DNA of 64,000 bases from Chrysaora quinquecirrha (lineage: Eukaryota > Cnidaria > Scyphozoa > Semaeostomeae > Pelagiidae). The notes beneath the pieces are model-generated. The model ran no database searches. It was not told the DNA's origin and saw only the letters and a list, made by a program, of their open reading frames with translations. The stretch is taken from NCBI GenBank assembly GCA_014526335.1, contig JACTAT010000060.1, positions 2,749,203 to 2,813,202 of the forward strand, in the 5' to 3' direction. Positions 1 to 11,542 of the stretch are shown piece by piece (the stretch's first letter is position 1; each line of letters starts with the position of its first letter). Made by a program: the position numbers and the translations under genes.

Positions 1-1187
1 CTATGCTTTTGAAGATTTTTACTGAAAATAAAGCTTGTTATATACGTTTTCCAAAATGCTGAGTATGCAAAAAATTTTTCCTCTTCATAAAGGTTTATAA
101 AAGTTGATAGGCAACAGCAATTAGCTGATAATTAGCTTGAATGATAGAAAACGTTTACTTTCTACAGAGATTTTAACATTTATAGTGCCTTTTACCTATT
201 TCAGTCTGATTTAGCTTGATTTTCGGCAACGTAGATGAAATAGTCATAATTTCACACTCTACACAGTCACTAGGCAATGTGTCACGTGACTAATTAGCAA
301 ACAATAGTATCAATTAGTTACAATTGAATACTTGCACATGTCTACCAAGTTTCATCTCAATCAGACAAATAGCAGCTGAGGTAACTAGGGGGGCGAAAAA
401 CGCCCCCCCATACCTAGAGAGGCAAAAAATAGCCCATACTGAATAGGGTTAATCTACCATATTCTGAGAGCAATACTGGGTATGAATGGTTGTTGTGAGT
501 AAAAAAGTTGTCCAGGTCTCCTTCTCTGGCTTGACAGTCTACATTTATATTCAAATAATAATAATATATAAATAAGAAATATACCAGTAGTGGCACAGTA
601 CGCGGCAGCCATGAGAAACAAAACCAGAGGGGGCGCAAGCAGCCTGTTACGTGTAACAGATAATGTGATGTCACGCCTGAATGTGGTGATGTAACGTGGA
701 GTTGTAGATAGGCCAAAGGCCAGAAAACGAAACAGATGTATCAAAAGAAAAGAAGAATTGTGTATGAATCATCAGCTGTCCACCTGTGGCAACGTTTCAG
801 AGGGTTTGAGGCCAGAACGTTATGCGACCACAGGCCCCCCCAGCATCCTGTTCAAGGACACCTTCGTACTTATAATAGATAAGGTAAGAATAGCATGAAA
901 ATGGCGCAAATGTTTCAGTTTGTGCAAGTAGCGGGCGGATGGAAAAATAAAGCCATATATTTTTCGCATGATTATGAAAGAAATAGATTCATTATTAAAT
1001 CAGAGTTTATCCAGTGGACAAGAAAAAATAAATATCAAAATAGAAAAACTCACGTTTGTTCAGTAATTGCATTGCAGAGATGAAATAAGTCATATTTTGC
1101 GTAGAGAATAAAATTCATTGCTCAAAAATGATCAAGAGAGTTTTGCAAAATTATTCGCAATACCGGAATAAAGTGACAGGTCAGTTC
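1..1187. other. no gene recognised; one GC-rich hairpin
   Basis: AT-rich sequence with no splice-bounded exon or recognisable protein. The only clear structure is a hairpin at about 387-409: a run of G followed by CG, an A5 loop, then CG and a run of C. The short reading frames here have no family signature and I treat them as chance. Confidence 0.5.
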
Positions 1188-1806
1188 CGTCCTTGGTAGA
1201 CTTGCTCCAAGTCTATTTCTTAATATCCTTCTCCAAAGGTCCACCGTTCCTTGTTAACAAAGGAGAGTGCCAGAGAAATAGACTTGTACCTTTCCCGCAG
1301 TCATGAATAATTAATGAGATAAACCTTTTGTGTTTTGACGTCACCGGACAAGATCCTGTCCAGTGGCGCTTCTCTCTGAAGTGAGAGAATCAGCCATTCA
1401 GCACGAAGAAATGACAAAGCTCTTTCCAGATTAAGAAATCTCCAAGGGGGTTGCCTCCTGGAAGGCATTTCCTTGACAAAAGATGCACTTAGCTGCCGAT
1501 GCCAACGACTCTGAATGAAATTCAAAGAGGCTTTTGTTCTTCTCTCCTCAATTCATATTGAAAAGATGCATTTAGTGTATTATTCTCAAGTTCAAAGAAA
1601 GAGTTATGCCTTTTGTTTACTAATCTAAAATCAGTACCCCCAATCTTCTTATCAGCAAGCCACTGGAGCGGGAATCTCATTAATTATTCATGACTGCTGG
1701 AAAGGTACAAGTCTATTTCTCTGGCACTCTTCTTTGTTAACACGGAATGGTGGACCTTTGGAGAAGGATATTAAGAAATAGACTTGGAGCAAGTCTACTT
1801 CCTTGG
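1188..1806. mobile_element. foldback DNA transposon, non-autonomous, 9-bp target duplication
   Basis: Inverted arms of about 125-130 bp run from 1197 inwards and from 1797 inwards; both begin TAGACTTGCTCCAAGTC on their own strand. The flanks 1188-1196 and 1798-1806 match at 8 of 9 bases (C[G/T]TCCTTGG), which fits a 9-bp target-site duplication. The arms diverge by several substitutions, so the insertion is not fresh. The central part codes for nothing recognisable. Long TIRs plus a 9-bp duplication are typical of Mutator-like elements, but other superfamilies also make 8-10-bp duplications, so the family is inference. Confidence 0.8.
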
Positions 1807-2421
1807 TTACATTGATACAGAAAGGTGTTGATTGGTCTGTTTTTGTTTTCATAAGAAATCGCAATGGAAATTTACTGTATGTTAAAGCATTGAAATTGTC
1901 ATATTCGGGCTGGCCTCAAATTTATATGAAAATAGGCAGGAAACATATTCCAATAGAGGCTGTCTTTGTAACTGGAAATGTTAATAAAATATCTCAAATA
2001 GTCTCGTATATTAAATTTTTGTTAGAAGCCTGGAGGGCCTTTTCGCTGCTCAAGCTTAGTTATTTACAAGGTTGTTGTTTCCCATTTTAGGTATCCTTTG
2101 TAAGGTATATAGAAGTACAGAAGTGCATATAGAAGTAAAGAGCTTTAATGAAATTCAGTAATATGAACTGTTGGTAATAAGAATGTCAGTCAGAATATAA
2201 GCAATTTGTAAGGAATTTTATAAAAATCATTTCATGGGTATGTGTTATTGAATTGGGAGAAAAATATCCGAGATTTGGCAGTGAACATTTTGAATGTCTA
2301 AAAAATGTTTCTGTAGATTGAAATCGAATAATTTATTGTCTAGAAGGATGTCTTCCAAAAATAGTATGTTATAGGCCATTGCTATTAAAATTTCTCAGTT
2401 CTATCTTCTGTTTGATTTTAG
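1807..2421. other. no gene recognised
   Basis: An open + strand stretch of about 95 codons lies at 1803-2090, directly next to the foldback element. It matches no family I know and has no clear splice boundaries. The rest is AT-rich. Confidence 0.4.
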
Positions 2422-2579
2422 GAAGCCACAACCTTGTGTGGTTGAATGCCTCTGACACTTGCAGCAAAGAGCCGCATCTGAAGTGGAGAGTGTGTGGGAG
2501 AAAAACTTTGTACAAATGTGATAAGTGCTCAAGTCCTGGCAATCTGCAAGTATTCTGCTCAAAACACATGCTGGAATGA
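2422..2579 (+). CDS. possible terminal exon with a cysteine-rich zinc-binding motif
   Basis: A good acceptor (TTTGATTTTAG) precedes 2422. The open frame then runs to a TGA at 2577-2579. Its C-terminal half reads WRVCGRKTLYKCDKC, followed about ten residues later by FCSKHMLE: two C-x2-C-like pairs and a terminal C-x2-H. This layout resembles the short cysteine-rich tail after the DDE domain in piggyBac-type transposases, but no DDE exon is visible upstream, so it would be an orphan fragment. Seen: the cysteine pattern and the acceptor. Inferred: the piggyBac link. A chance frame remains possible. Confidence 0.3.
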
Positions 2580-5500
2580 TTACCATATTTGAGGAGACTA
2601 CAATCTTCCAAGCAGTCAATCACAACAATCACTTGATGAATAACACAGCTAAATTCTCAAATTTATTACATTTGCAATATTTCAAAATGATGTAGAGTTA
2701 TAAACATAATACTCATCTTTCTATCGGTTTTCCTAATTCCTTTACCAAAATCGATACATGTTGAACCCCTTGTTCATTTCAATGTGACTAACATGTAATT
2801 TTTTGTCATTTTGACTCCCCAAACCCCCATTTGCCTCCAAAATTGATCCGTTTCGAAAAACGAATGCAATTTTTTAATTCCTGGCCCCAAAATTGCTCTA
2901 GAACTCGATTTTTGGCGAATTCAATGTCACATGAATTTTTCGAATTTCCGGGACCGAAAATGGGACTCGGCCCCTGAAATGGTAATGCAGCCAGATTTTA
3001 CATGTGAATTTTCTTTCATAATTGTATAGTTTTCAAAGTCGTGATTAACGTGAAAAAGTCAAAATTTACCAATACTTTCTAGTTTTTATTATTATTATGC
3101 CTTGTCAAAGTAGGACCTTTTAGGATTTTTGTTAGACAATTTCGGATAGCTTGTGATGTCACAATGATACACAATCTGACTGGAAGGACAAATGAGCTGG
3201 TTGAAATGCCGAGGTTTTTTGCTGCTTTGCAACAAGGATGTAATAATGGAGAGAGTTGTAGAGGAAACTCAGTTCACAGGAAACATGGTAATCTTCTCAG
3301 CAAGCTTATCTAAGTATGTTTTTTTTGCCTACCCATCATTTTCCCCTGGACTATCAGCTGGTTTGTCATCTTTGTTTTTGATGTTGAGTGTCTTCATTGC
3401 TGCCAAAACAGTGTAGCCTTAAATGATAAAAATGACAAAGTCAACGCAATCATGCACAGCAGTTATGACTGATTTCTTTACCATATGGTCACGGACAAAA
3501 ACTCCCATATTTTCAAACACTTAAATGCCCTTCTTGCCCTGCTCTGTGCTCTGAAGACAGTTTCTCCATTCTTGATAGTGCTAATAGCTAATAATGTTAA
3601 GATCGAGGAAGCACTGCATATCTCTTGGGTGAAACCCAAACTCAATAGACAGCTTTTTCATTACAAGCTGAATCTTTCTTTTTAATTACTTTTTTTTCGG
3701 TTTTTATTACTTTATTCCCATTTGTACACTTTATTTACCTTTAAAGTTACCGATTTCTTAATTATTTACCACATGTTTGTTATTAAGTTATGTAAAATTC
3801 TATAGCTCTATTTAACTCATATAACTTTCTTGATCAGCTTATTCGTATTATGCAACTTAAGATGAACATAGAATGTTCGAAACATGTTTTGCCGGTTAAA
3901 ATTTGTTTTTTTTCTTTTTAAATTTCTATCCGTTATAATGTAGAAAATTATAAGTATTATGTTCTCCATTTGGTATTGTTTCAGGTTTTATATTTTTATC
4001 AAGTGCTTCGGGTAAATGCTACTTTCTTGCAAACAAATAACAGCCTTGTGCCAGTCTTCCAATTTCATATTTAAACCCTGGAGCCTTTTAATTTGATTTG
4101 GAGCATCAACTCTTGCATTCTGGGCTTCCATGCCAGGGGCGGATCCAGGGGGTGGCGAGCGTCGCTCAAGCAACGGTCAGATTCCGATAAAATGTAAAAA
4201 AACTTATAAAAGCATTCAATAATTAGAGAAAAAGCTAACATTTGTTTTTATTTTCATTTTTCTGATACTCTTATTCTAATTCATTTTTGTTGAATCCTGA
4301 AAATCAGTGTAATGCCAGAAAAATTTTGCGTCCAAACCAGTCCAGGTTTTACCACTGGAAGAGGACGTATAGCAGGCCAACAGGCCGTATTTGAATCAAT
4401 TACAGTAAGCTACATCTCCATTTGAAATTTATCGTCTTGGCCAATCACAAGTGGCAATGCGGATGCTTCAGTTTGATGGGAGCCACAGTCAGCCACTTTC
4501 CCATTTGAAATTCGGAGTATTAGCCAATCAAATTTATCGATTAGATACTAAATTTTGGCAGGAGTCACATCAGGCCACATTCGAAATAAGTGGTGACGGT
4601 GAGTGAGAACTTGCTCGTTTCCAACATTGCTGCACAGGAGGTGCGCTGTGGCCTAACTACTGAAAAATGTCGAGAAAGCAATCGCGGAACGAGCATCTCC
4701 TCTAATTCTTGAAGATATCGCAGCTCAATGTATCGAAAACTAGTCCTTGAGAAGTCACGTCCGTTATTAACGAAATCACGTCCGTTATTAACAATATGCC
4801 AGTTTTCTTCTCTTTAGTTTCCGGCAAATGAAAAATAGGCCTATCGATCATTGACTCAATGCCCAGTTGGGTATGTATGCATGTATGTATGTGACAACAA
4901 CATTTTATTAAAGAGCAAATTGTTGTAGGCCAACCTAAGCTTAAATCTATATATATTCTAGGCTTCCAAATAGTAAGATTGGTCAAAGTGTATGGTGATG
5001 GCTTGGCTGGTGGGTTTTGGGACAGAGTTTGACACTATCTCTACATATTGACCAATCTCTATATATAATAATTCTAAACTGCAATATCGTACAATAGAAT
5101 GTACAAATGACTGTAAAAAGGAATTTTGTGTTTCCACAAAAAATCTCACAATTAATTTTTGCCTGTGATGTCCTGGTAGTAGGTTAGGTTATTTATCATC
5201 CAGTGCAGCTATGTAATAGGAAGTTTAGTTACTGCAGCAGTTGTGTAGGAACAGTCTCTACTTTATTTATCTCTGCTTCTGCTGATAGTTTTTCCCTTGT
5301 GTGTCATTATGACAAACATCATTATGGATGAGGTGGAAATGCATGAGAAGGGTATTCGCCTGGAGGTTAAGGCCAAAATCAACATTCTGTGTGAAACAGC
5401 AATAAAGCAACCAAGCCTTTCGATTTGAATCCTTTTGCTGTTATATCTTCCAGTGCTTTTAATGCCTGGTTGTTTTGTTGCTAATCATACAAATCATTTC

Positions 5501-6469
5501 TGTTCCATTGCTCTCTAGAACTTTGGGCAATGACAACTGCTTGTTTAATGCTGCTTCTATTGCCCTTATTTGAAATGAAAAGCTGACCTTGTTTCTTCGC
5601 TGCCTCACAAGTATTGAGCTTTATTGCAATCCACTGTTTTATTCTTCTCATCCATTAATTGAACAGAGGCATAATGTTGGAGTTTTTTCTCGTCTGAATA
5701 ATGCTTTTGCTTATGCATATCTGATGCTGCTTTGCAGTATTATAAAAAAGAAGACCCAACAACTGCTGTTATTGCTGAGGCAAAAGTTAATTCAAGAAAC
5801 TTCCAATGTTCATCTTTCTCATGTATGCTGGCGATTTCTAGTGCTTTGAATGTTAAAATTGAGTCCTTCTTGTTAAAAAGTCTGTTGAATTTTTGCTATT
5901 TTACATTATCATCAATGGCATTCTTTTTCATAAAAGGGTGTTGCCCTCATTTTCCGAGAGCCTAAAGGGCGTGGCCCCTAAAAAATATTCTGGGGGCAAA
6001 GCCCCCAGACCCCTTTATTTCCAACAGTCACATTTTGGACTAGATCAGCCCCTGCCATGTTTTGTAGACAAATTGTCATAAACCACCAAGGATCTCTTCA
6101 ACTGAATCTTTGTTGATTGAAGGGCAATATTGCTGATAATGCTCCAATAAACAAATTATGCCTTCCGTCATCATTTCATTCTTTTGCAAGATACCAAGTG
6201 GAACCTGAAAGATATAGTCATGTAAAAAACCAGATTTGTTTCAAATTGAACTGTAATGATTTGAAATACAGGGACATATTTACACACAGTAGTTGATTTT
6301 TCTTCATTTCATTTGCGTATTCACCTTTCACAGGCAACGTTGCAAGGTTGGTGTAATTATCTTTGAAATATTTTATCTGCTTGCAGACTATATTCTTTAT
6401 TAGATGCTCTATCATTGTCCGTTAATTTTTATATTCATCTTTGGAAAGAGTGAACAATTCAGGTCCTGC
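2580..6469. other. long AT-rich stretch without a supported gene
   Basis: Contents I can name: a tandem doubling of TCACGTCCGTTATTAAC at about 4756-4792; a short ATGT microsatellite near 4870-4893; a GC-rich hairpin at about 5989-6009 (CTGGGGGC, AAA, GCCCCCAG) within a GC-rich patch at 5935-6015. A 39-codon frame at 5309-5428 looks protein-like in composition but has no homology I recognise. Other short frames have no support. Confidence 0.4.
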
Positions 6470-6744
6470 TTATTTTTATTTTTTTATTTTCAATAATGGT
6501 GTATAGGCCGAGATGGCCCCAAACCAATTACAACTTATTACTAAATTCTAATACATGAAATTTTAAATTAATTATTACAGAAGTATATTTGAAGGTATTA
6601 ATTAACGATACATGAGTGCTCATAATGATGAAAACTCTTTTACATACAAAATAATACTTTCTACTAAATCCACTATAATGTAAATCTACGAAGCTATAAA
6701 TGAGTTTTTAATTTCAAAATATTTTTTTTATATGTTAATTAACT

Positions 6745-7587
6745 TTATTCGCTTACTACATCATTTATATCAAAAAAAGAATTGGGTCTCTGTATAAATT
6801 TGTTTCTTTTCACAAATGAGTTATAACAGAAATAGCCTAATTTTGCTATAACATCATTTTCCTCTTGGGACATTAGCCATGTAAACATATTTTCATTTTC
6901 ATCAAGGGAAACAGTGTTTGGAAATTTTAGAAATATATTATCTACAATTTGTTTTCTTTCGTTTTCATAAAGAGAACAAGAGGATATAAAATGAATTTCC
7001 TCTTCAATTACGTTTAGGCATTTTGTTTTACAGTAGGGACAAAATCTCTCATCCCTTGGCGTTTTGTTCTTTCCAAATCTTCCTGTTTCTATATGAAGAT
7101 TATGGGAACTAAGTCGTAATTTTGCAATAGTGGATCTAATATTGTAATCTATTAGACTATCGAGATAAGGTTCAAATTTGAACTAAGACTTATAGGAAAC
7201 GTACAGTTTTAATTTCTTATCTTCAGTGATCTCAGTCCTAAAGTTGTTTAAAACTTAAGATTCAAAAATTTTCCTAACCTTTGTTTTAATGATAGTCGAA
7301 CTATCAGAGTCTTTGATGCCATACACTATTTGGAGATTAGGAGCTTTTGAAACCCAATTGGAGATACCCTCATCAGCATCTTTACTAAGACTTTGATAAG
7401 CTAGACTAGCATAAGGAGAATCATCTAATTTAGATAAAGGAAGGAAAAATTTGATTATGTTAACATGCCGGTTATATTTTAAAGAAGTTCTGCCCAATTC
7501 AGCATATAACGCATCTGTTGTTGTATTAGATTTGACACCTAATGCGTATTTACAAGCTGAAAGATGCAGTGTTTCTATTTTAACCAA
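6745..7587 (-). pseudogene. LINE C-terminal region with Cys/His zinc-binding motif
   Basis: After the reverse transcriptase the minus strand continues with 7255-7587 and then, after a frame break near 7190, a segment containing RDERFCPYCK followed by EEEIHFISSCSLYENER at about 6965-7060. The C-x2-C...H-x4-C pattern matches the C-terminal zinc-knuckle-like motif common in animal LINE second ORFs. The frame ends at TAA 6745-6747, just before the 3' UTR. Confidence 0.7.
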
Positions 7588-7591
7588 ATCG

Positions 7592-8865
7592 TCAAATCCC
7601 CAAATTCAAACCTTGATTAAATATTGGTACTATTGTGTGATCAATATTATAAATGAAAAGCCTAGGCTGAAACCCACCCCACGCTCTGCTTTTTGATAGA
7701 AGACTATAATAAGACTTCTGGGCTTTTTCTTTGATTTTGTCAATATGATCAGAAAATGAACCATTGGATTTTATTGTAAACCCAAGGTAATTGTATGATT
7801 CACATTCACATTGTTTTTCAATTTTATCGCCTAGTTTCCATTGTTTCTTACTTTCAAGAGACTTCCGAACATTTTTATTTTTCCTAAGAGCCATGATTTT
7901 TGTTTTATCCATATTGACCTCCATTTTAACCGATTTGGTGAAAATTTCCAGTTTTTCTAGTTGAAGGTCACGGGATCTTGAGAAATCAAAACGAGTTCAT
8001 CAGCATATAATAATGAATGAACAACTGTATCACCTAAGGGTACGACCCCTGCAGAGTCTTGAAAATAACTATTTAGATCATTTAAAAACAACGCAAAGAG
8101 AACTGGACTAAGGAGGCATCCTTGTCGAACGCCTCGTGAGCATGAGAAAATTTCTGTCAGCCCATTATTACCCCTTACACAAGATTTAACTTTGTCATAA
8201 AGTGAACCTATTACTTTCAAAATATTTCCTTTAATACCTTAAGCAGCTATTTTATGAATTAACTGCTTATGGTCTACAGAATCAAAAGCTTTTCTAAAAT
8301 CAACAAAACATAAATGAAGAGAGTGGCCTGTTATTTCGAAAGTTGTGTCTATTAGGGCTCAAAGAGTGAAAATATGGTCGGAGGTTCGATAGCCTTTTTG
8401 GAATCCAATTTGATTTTCATTACAGTATTTCATTTTTCAAGAAGAATTCCAAGGAAAAACTTGCCAAAGATGCTTAACAGTGTGATACCTCTGTAATTAT
8501 TTAGATCGGATTTGTCGCCACCTTTGAAAAGAATTAAGATGATACATATGGACCACTCCTCTGGAAATTTTCCAGAGTGCAGGATTTTGTTGAAAAGTTT
8601 GGTAAATACTAGAAGAAATCTACCGTTAAGATTCTTTACAACTTCAGCGCTCAACATATCAATATCTGCTGCCTTTCCGTTTTCTAATTTTTTGCACATA
8701 TTTTACCTCTTTGAAAGTAATATCACAATTTAAAGATTCATGAATCAGTTCCTGTGTTAGGGTGTCAGGGGAGATAGCAGGATGTACAATATCACTGTTT
8801 GTAATGGCATTAGTGTCTGCAGCATTATTTGAATCTAAAAGATCCGAAAAATAATTACGCAATTT
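7592..8865 (-). pseudogene. LINE reverse transcriptase, frameshifted
   Basis: Motifs in order on the minus strand: NYRGITLLS (about 8488-8514), GVRQGCLLSP (about 8103-8132), and LLYADELVLIS (about 7988-8020), where the active-site box is YADE rather than the usual YADD. The thumb follows with NMDKTKIM and YLGFTIKSNGSF (about 7770-7910). The palm is split between 8430-8699, 7957-8220 and 7592-7924, and the fingers start in 8659-8862. Several frameshifts make it non-functional. It once copied its RNA at the nicked target. Confidence 0.85.
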
Positions 8866-9434
8866 GTTGTTAGCAAATTCTAAGATAGTTTTTGGTTTTT
8901 TGTTTTTAATTTATTCTAGAATATCTTTGGCTCTTGCCCTCGTAATTCCCAAAGTTTTTGTTTTTCTATTTCTAGAAAGTTTTAAAAATTTAATTTTAGG
9001 ATTTTTTTCTATCCTCTCCTTTGCTTAAAATATTCTGATCTAAGTTTATTTATTGCATCTGTTGTTAGATTATTAGTAGTGGACTTAATAGCAGCCTGAT
9101 ACGACTTTCTATTCCTATTTAACATTGATTTGTTTGCCCTATACTCTTGATCAACCCAAGGTCAATGATGTTTGTGTTTTAATGTATTTTCTACAAATAT
9201 CTTTCTGGAAGTCAAATTGTATTCAGACAGTTCGATCATTTTGGATCTCAATAATTCAATCACTGTTTCTATATGCATTTCATTACTATGAAGCTGCAAG
9301 CAATGTTCTACAGAAAGTTGCTGGTATCTTCGCTTTCTAAAGCAAGAGCTAAATTTTCTAGTAACATGTTATCTTTTATATAAATTGTTTACTATACTTC
9401 TTTTTGTTTATCCTTTTTAGAAATAGCAGCTTCA

Positions 9435-9930
9435 TTAGAGTTCTGTATTTCTCATTTGTTTGTAAGTTTCACTATTGTTCTTAGGGCATTTTAAAGATAT
9501 TTCAACAGGACTATGATCTGTTAGTTTGCATATTTCACCTACACATAATGATTCAAAAATTTTGAAATTTTCTTCTCTTAAAAGGGCATAATCTACAACA
9601 CTATTGTCATTACTCGTGAAACAAGTGAAATTACTAGAAGTGTCTTTATGAATACGTCCATTAAGAATGTGGAATCCAGACGTTTTACAAAACTTGACGA
9701 AAGCGGTTCTGTTTGTGTTGACAGGACTGACGTCTTTGTTCACCTTTATTTCAAGCTGATTGTCTGGCTCGTAACTAGTGTCAAGGGGCAAAAAATCATC
9801 AACCTCGTCATTTTGAAATCATTTACTGTATTAATTCTGGAATTGAAATCCCCACACAAAAGGACCCATCCATCTCTCTGATAGAAAGCACATTCCGACT
9901 GTAGTTTTACACTACCTTCAAACACACGCA
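9435..9930 (-). pseudogene. LINE endonuclease, C-terminal part
   Basis: The frame reads FEGSVKLQSECAFYQ, then the catalytic signature CGDFNSR at about 9835-9857, then SVVDYAL and, near the end, LTDHSPVEISL. GDFN and the final SDH/TDH motif are hallmarks of the exonuclease-endonuclease-phosphatase fold that nicks target DNA for LINE insertion. The first half of the domain is missing because the element is truncated at about 9930. One frame change separates the GDFN part (9836-9930) from the tail (9435-9791). Confidence 0.75.
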
Positions 9931-10046
9931 GCCTGCATGCATTTTAAAAGGCTTCTTTAAGCCTAGTAAAACAAATATCAGTTATCTCCTCATTGCCAGA
10001 CACTTCTGGAGATCAACGCAGAACATCTTGAATTTTTAAAAAGCTG

Positions 10047-10274
10047 TTATCTTAGAACTAATGCATTTGACAGAGGCCACTTCTCAGCCTTGTATACTTC
10101 ATAAGCAATGCCTGAAGAGCACACCAGTTGAATTTTCTTTCCAGCAGCAAGAAGTGAATGTATTATTTGTTTGGTTACAAACGACTTTCCAGTGCCTTAC
10201 TTGCCAGTGATAAGAAAATCGTGGCCCTGTAAAGCTTTGTTGATGCATTGTGCTTGTCTTTCAGATAAATGTAA
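10047..10274 (-). pseudogene. PIF1-like helicase N-terminal fragment with in-frame stop
   Basis: An acceptor (TTATTTACAG) precedes 10274 on the minus strand. The frame then reads LSERQAQCINKAL, GHDFLITGK, a TAA stop, then GTGKSFVTKQIIHSLLAAGK and LVCSSGIA. This is the start of a PIF1-family superfamily-1 helicase: the Q-like motif, Walker A GTGKS, and motif Ia around CSSGIA. The stop sits where a residue such as Gln or Ala precedes GTGKS. The frame closes at 10047 with no later helicase motifs, so it is one broken exon. PIF1-like genes also occur inside Helitrons, but no Helitron Rep domain is seen nearby. Confidence 0.7.
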
Positions 10275-11542
10275 CTGTAAATAATAGACATTTTACTTTT
10301 TCATCATGATCATATTTTGTGACAATTGTTACCAACTACTACGAGGGGGTACTTGCTGCCAACATGTTTTGACCCATCCCAGAAAAGAGCTACAAGGGCA
10401 TATTTCAAAATAGGTTTAACAATATTCCTACATGAAATGACCACTAAAGTTTAAAATGGATTAATACTATGTACAAGGAAATTTGCGAGAAAATTTACTC
10501 TGCTAGAACTAGACATTCTTGTTTCACAAGGGAAGAGAGAATTCTGAAACGGAGAAGGGAGAATGTGTAAAAGAATTCGTGAGAGAAGGGAGAAACTGTA
10601 ACATTTTGAAAGGGAGAGGGGAGAAATCATCAAATTTTGAAGGGAGATTTGCACCCCTGTTTCACCTCCCTGAAAAAAAGCAAAGAGGAAGACTCCCCTT
10701 CACCATTCTAGCCCCATCCCCTCCAACAGCCTGGAGTGTAAAAATAACTAACTTACTGTCATGTTCAAACTTTACTCAAGCTTTCTGATGAAATCTTCAT
10801 CTTCGTCAATCAATTCAGGCGATATCAAACTTTCAGCTGAGCATATGAAGTAGAGGATCAAATTTTTGGGTCTTGTAGAACCTCTACAAAAGTGATTGTG
10901 ATTGGGCTAAGACCTAGATTTCTCATTTCACAATGCAGGGGGGTGGTTGGGGTTGGTTGTGCCCCCCCCCCCCTCCCCCATGGGATAGTGCATATAGAAG
11001 TTCAATGAGATAACCCACAGTACTAATATGATAATAATAATATAAAGTGCAGCCCCAGATCTCTTTGCACTGCCAATCCACGCACAGCAGGAAGAGTCAC
11101 AAGTTCCACTCTCTCTCAACTGCACGCAAGTCAAGTTTCAATTTTTACATCGTTGCTGTTTGGAGAGTCCTAATGAAAGCTTTCACAAAGCCCTAAAAAA
11201 TGCACCCTATATGAAGAAAAGCTGAAGGTATGTAAAGCCTAGATACTTAATTTTTTCTTCCTTTACCAAACTTAGGCTCAGGGCTACAGTTCAAGTTTCC
11301 ATCCACAGAGGATACACACAGAACAGACAAAACCAACACAGAGACAAGCCAATGCATATCTATCTACATTGAATGCGTACCTAATATAATTATGTCTTAT
11401 TTCCAAAACAATCCATCTACACCATATATAAGCACAAGTACTTATGCCTTAACTCAAATACAAATACCTAGACTATAGATATATGTTTATGTATGCCTTG
11501 CAAGTATACCTATTTATACCCTGTTGTGTCTTTAGTTGGTGG
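10275..11542. other. no gene recognised; purine-rich and poly-C patches
   Basis: A strongly purine-rich strand (GGGAGA/GAAGGG motifs) lies at about 10525-10650. A G/C homopolymer patch lies at 10936-10980 (GGGGGTGGTTGGGG followed by a C12 run), which could fold as a G-quadruplex on one strand. Otherwise AT-rich with no supported exon. Confidence 0.4.

Larger units (their letters stand above)
6470..9930 (-). mobile_element. non-LTR retrotransposon (LINE), 5'-truncated and decayed
   Basis: Minus-strand pieces occur in the order expected of a LINE: apurinic-type endonuclease tail (9435-9930), reverse transcriptase (7592-8865), then a C-terminal region with a Cys/His motif (6745-7587). The 3' UTR ends in an A-rich tail at about 6470-6490, next to a small GC-rich stem around 6508-6535. 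Homology stops abruptly near 9930, inside the endonuclease, which is typical of incomplete reverse transcription. Several frameshifts and stops separate the pieces. The clade (CR1/L2/I-like) is not resolved by eye. Confidence 0.85.

Noticed and set aside
5309..5428. Small + strand frame of 39 codons
   Set aside because: Protein-like composition only; no splice borders, no homologue recognised and no context.
10936..10980. Telomere-like or regulatory G-quadruplex
   Set aside because: Short homopolymer-rich patch with no repeat register; may include run-length error.
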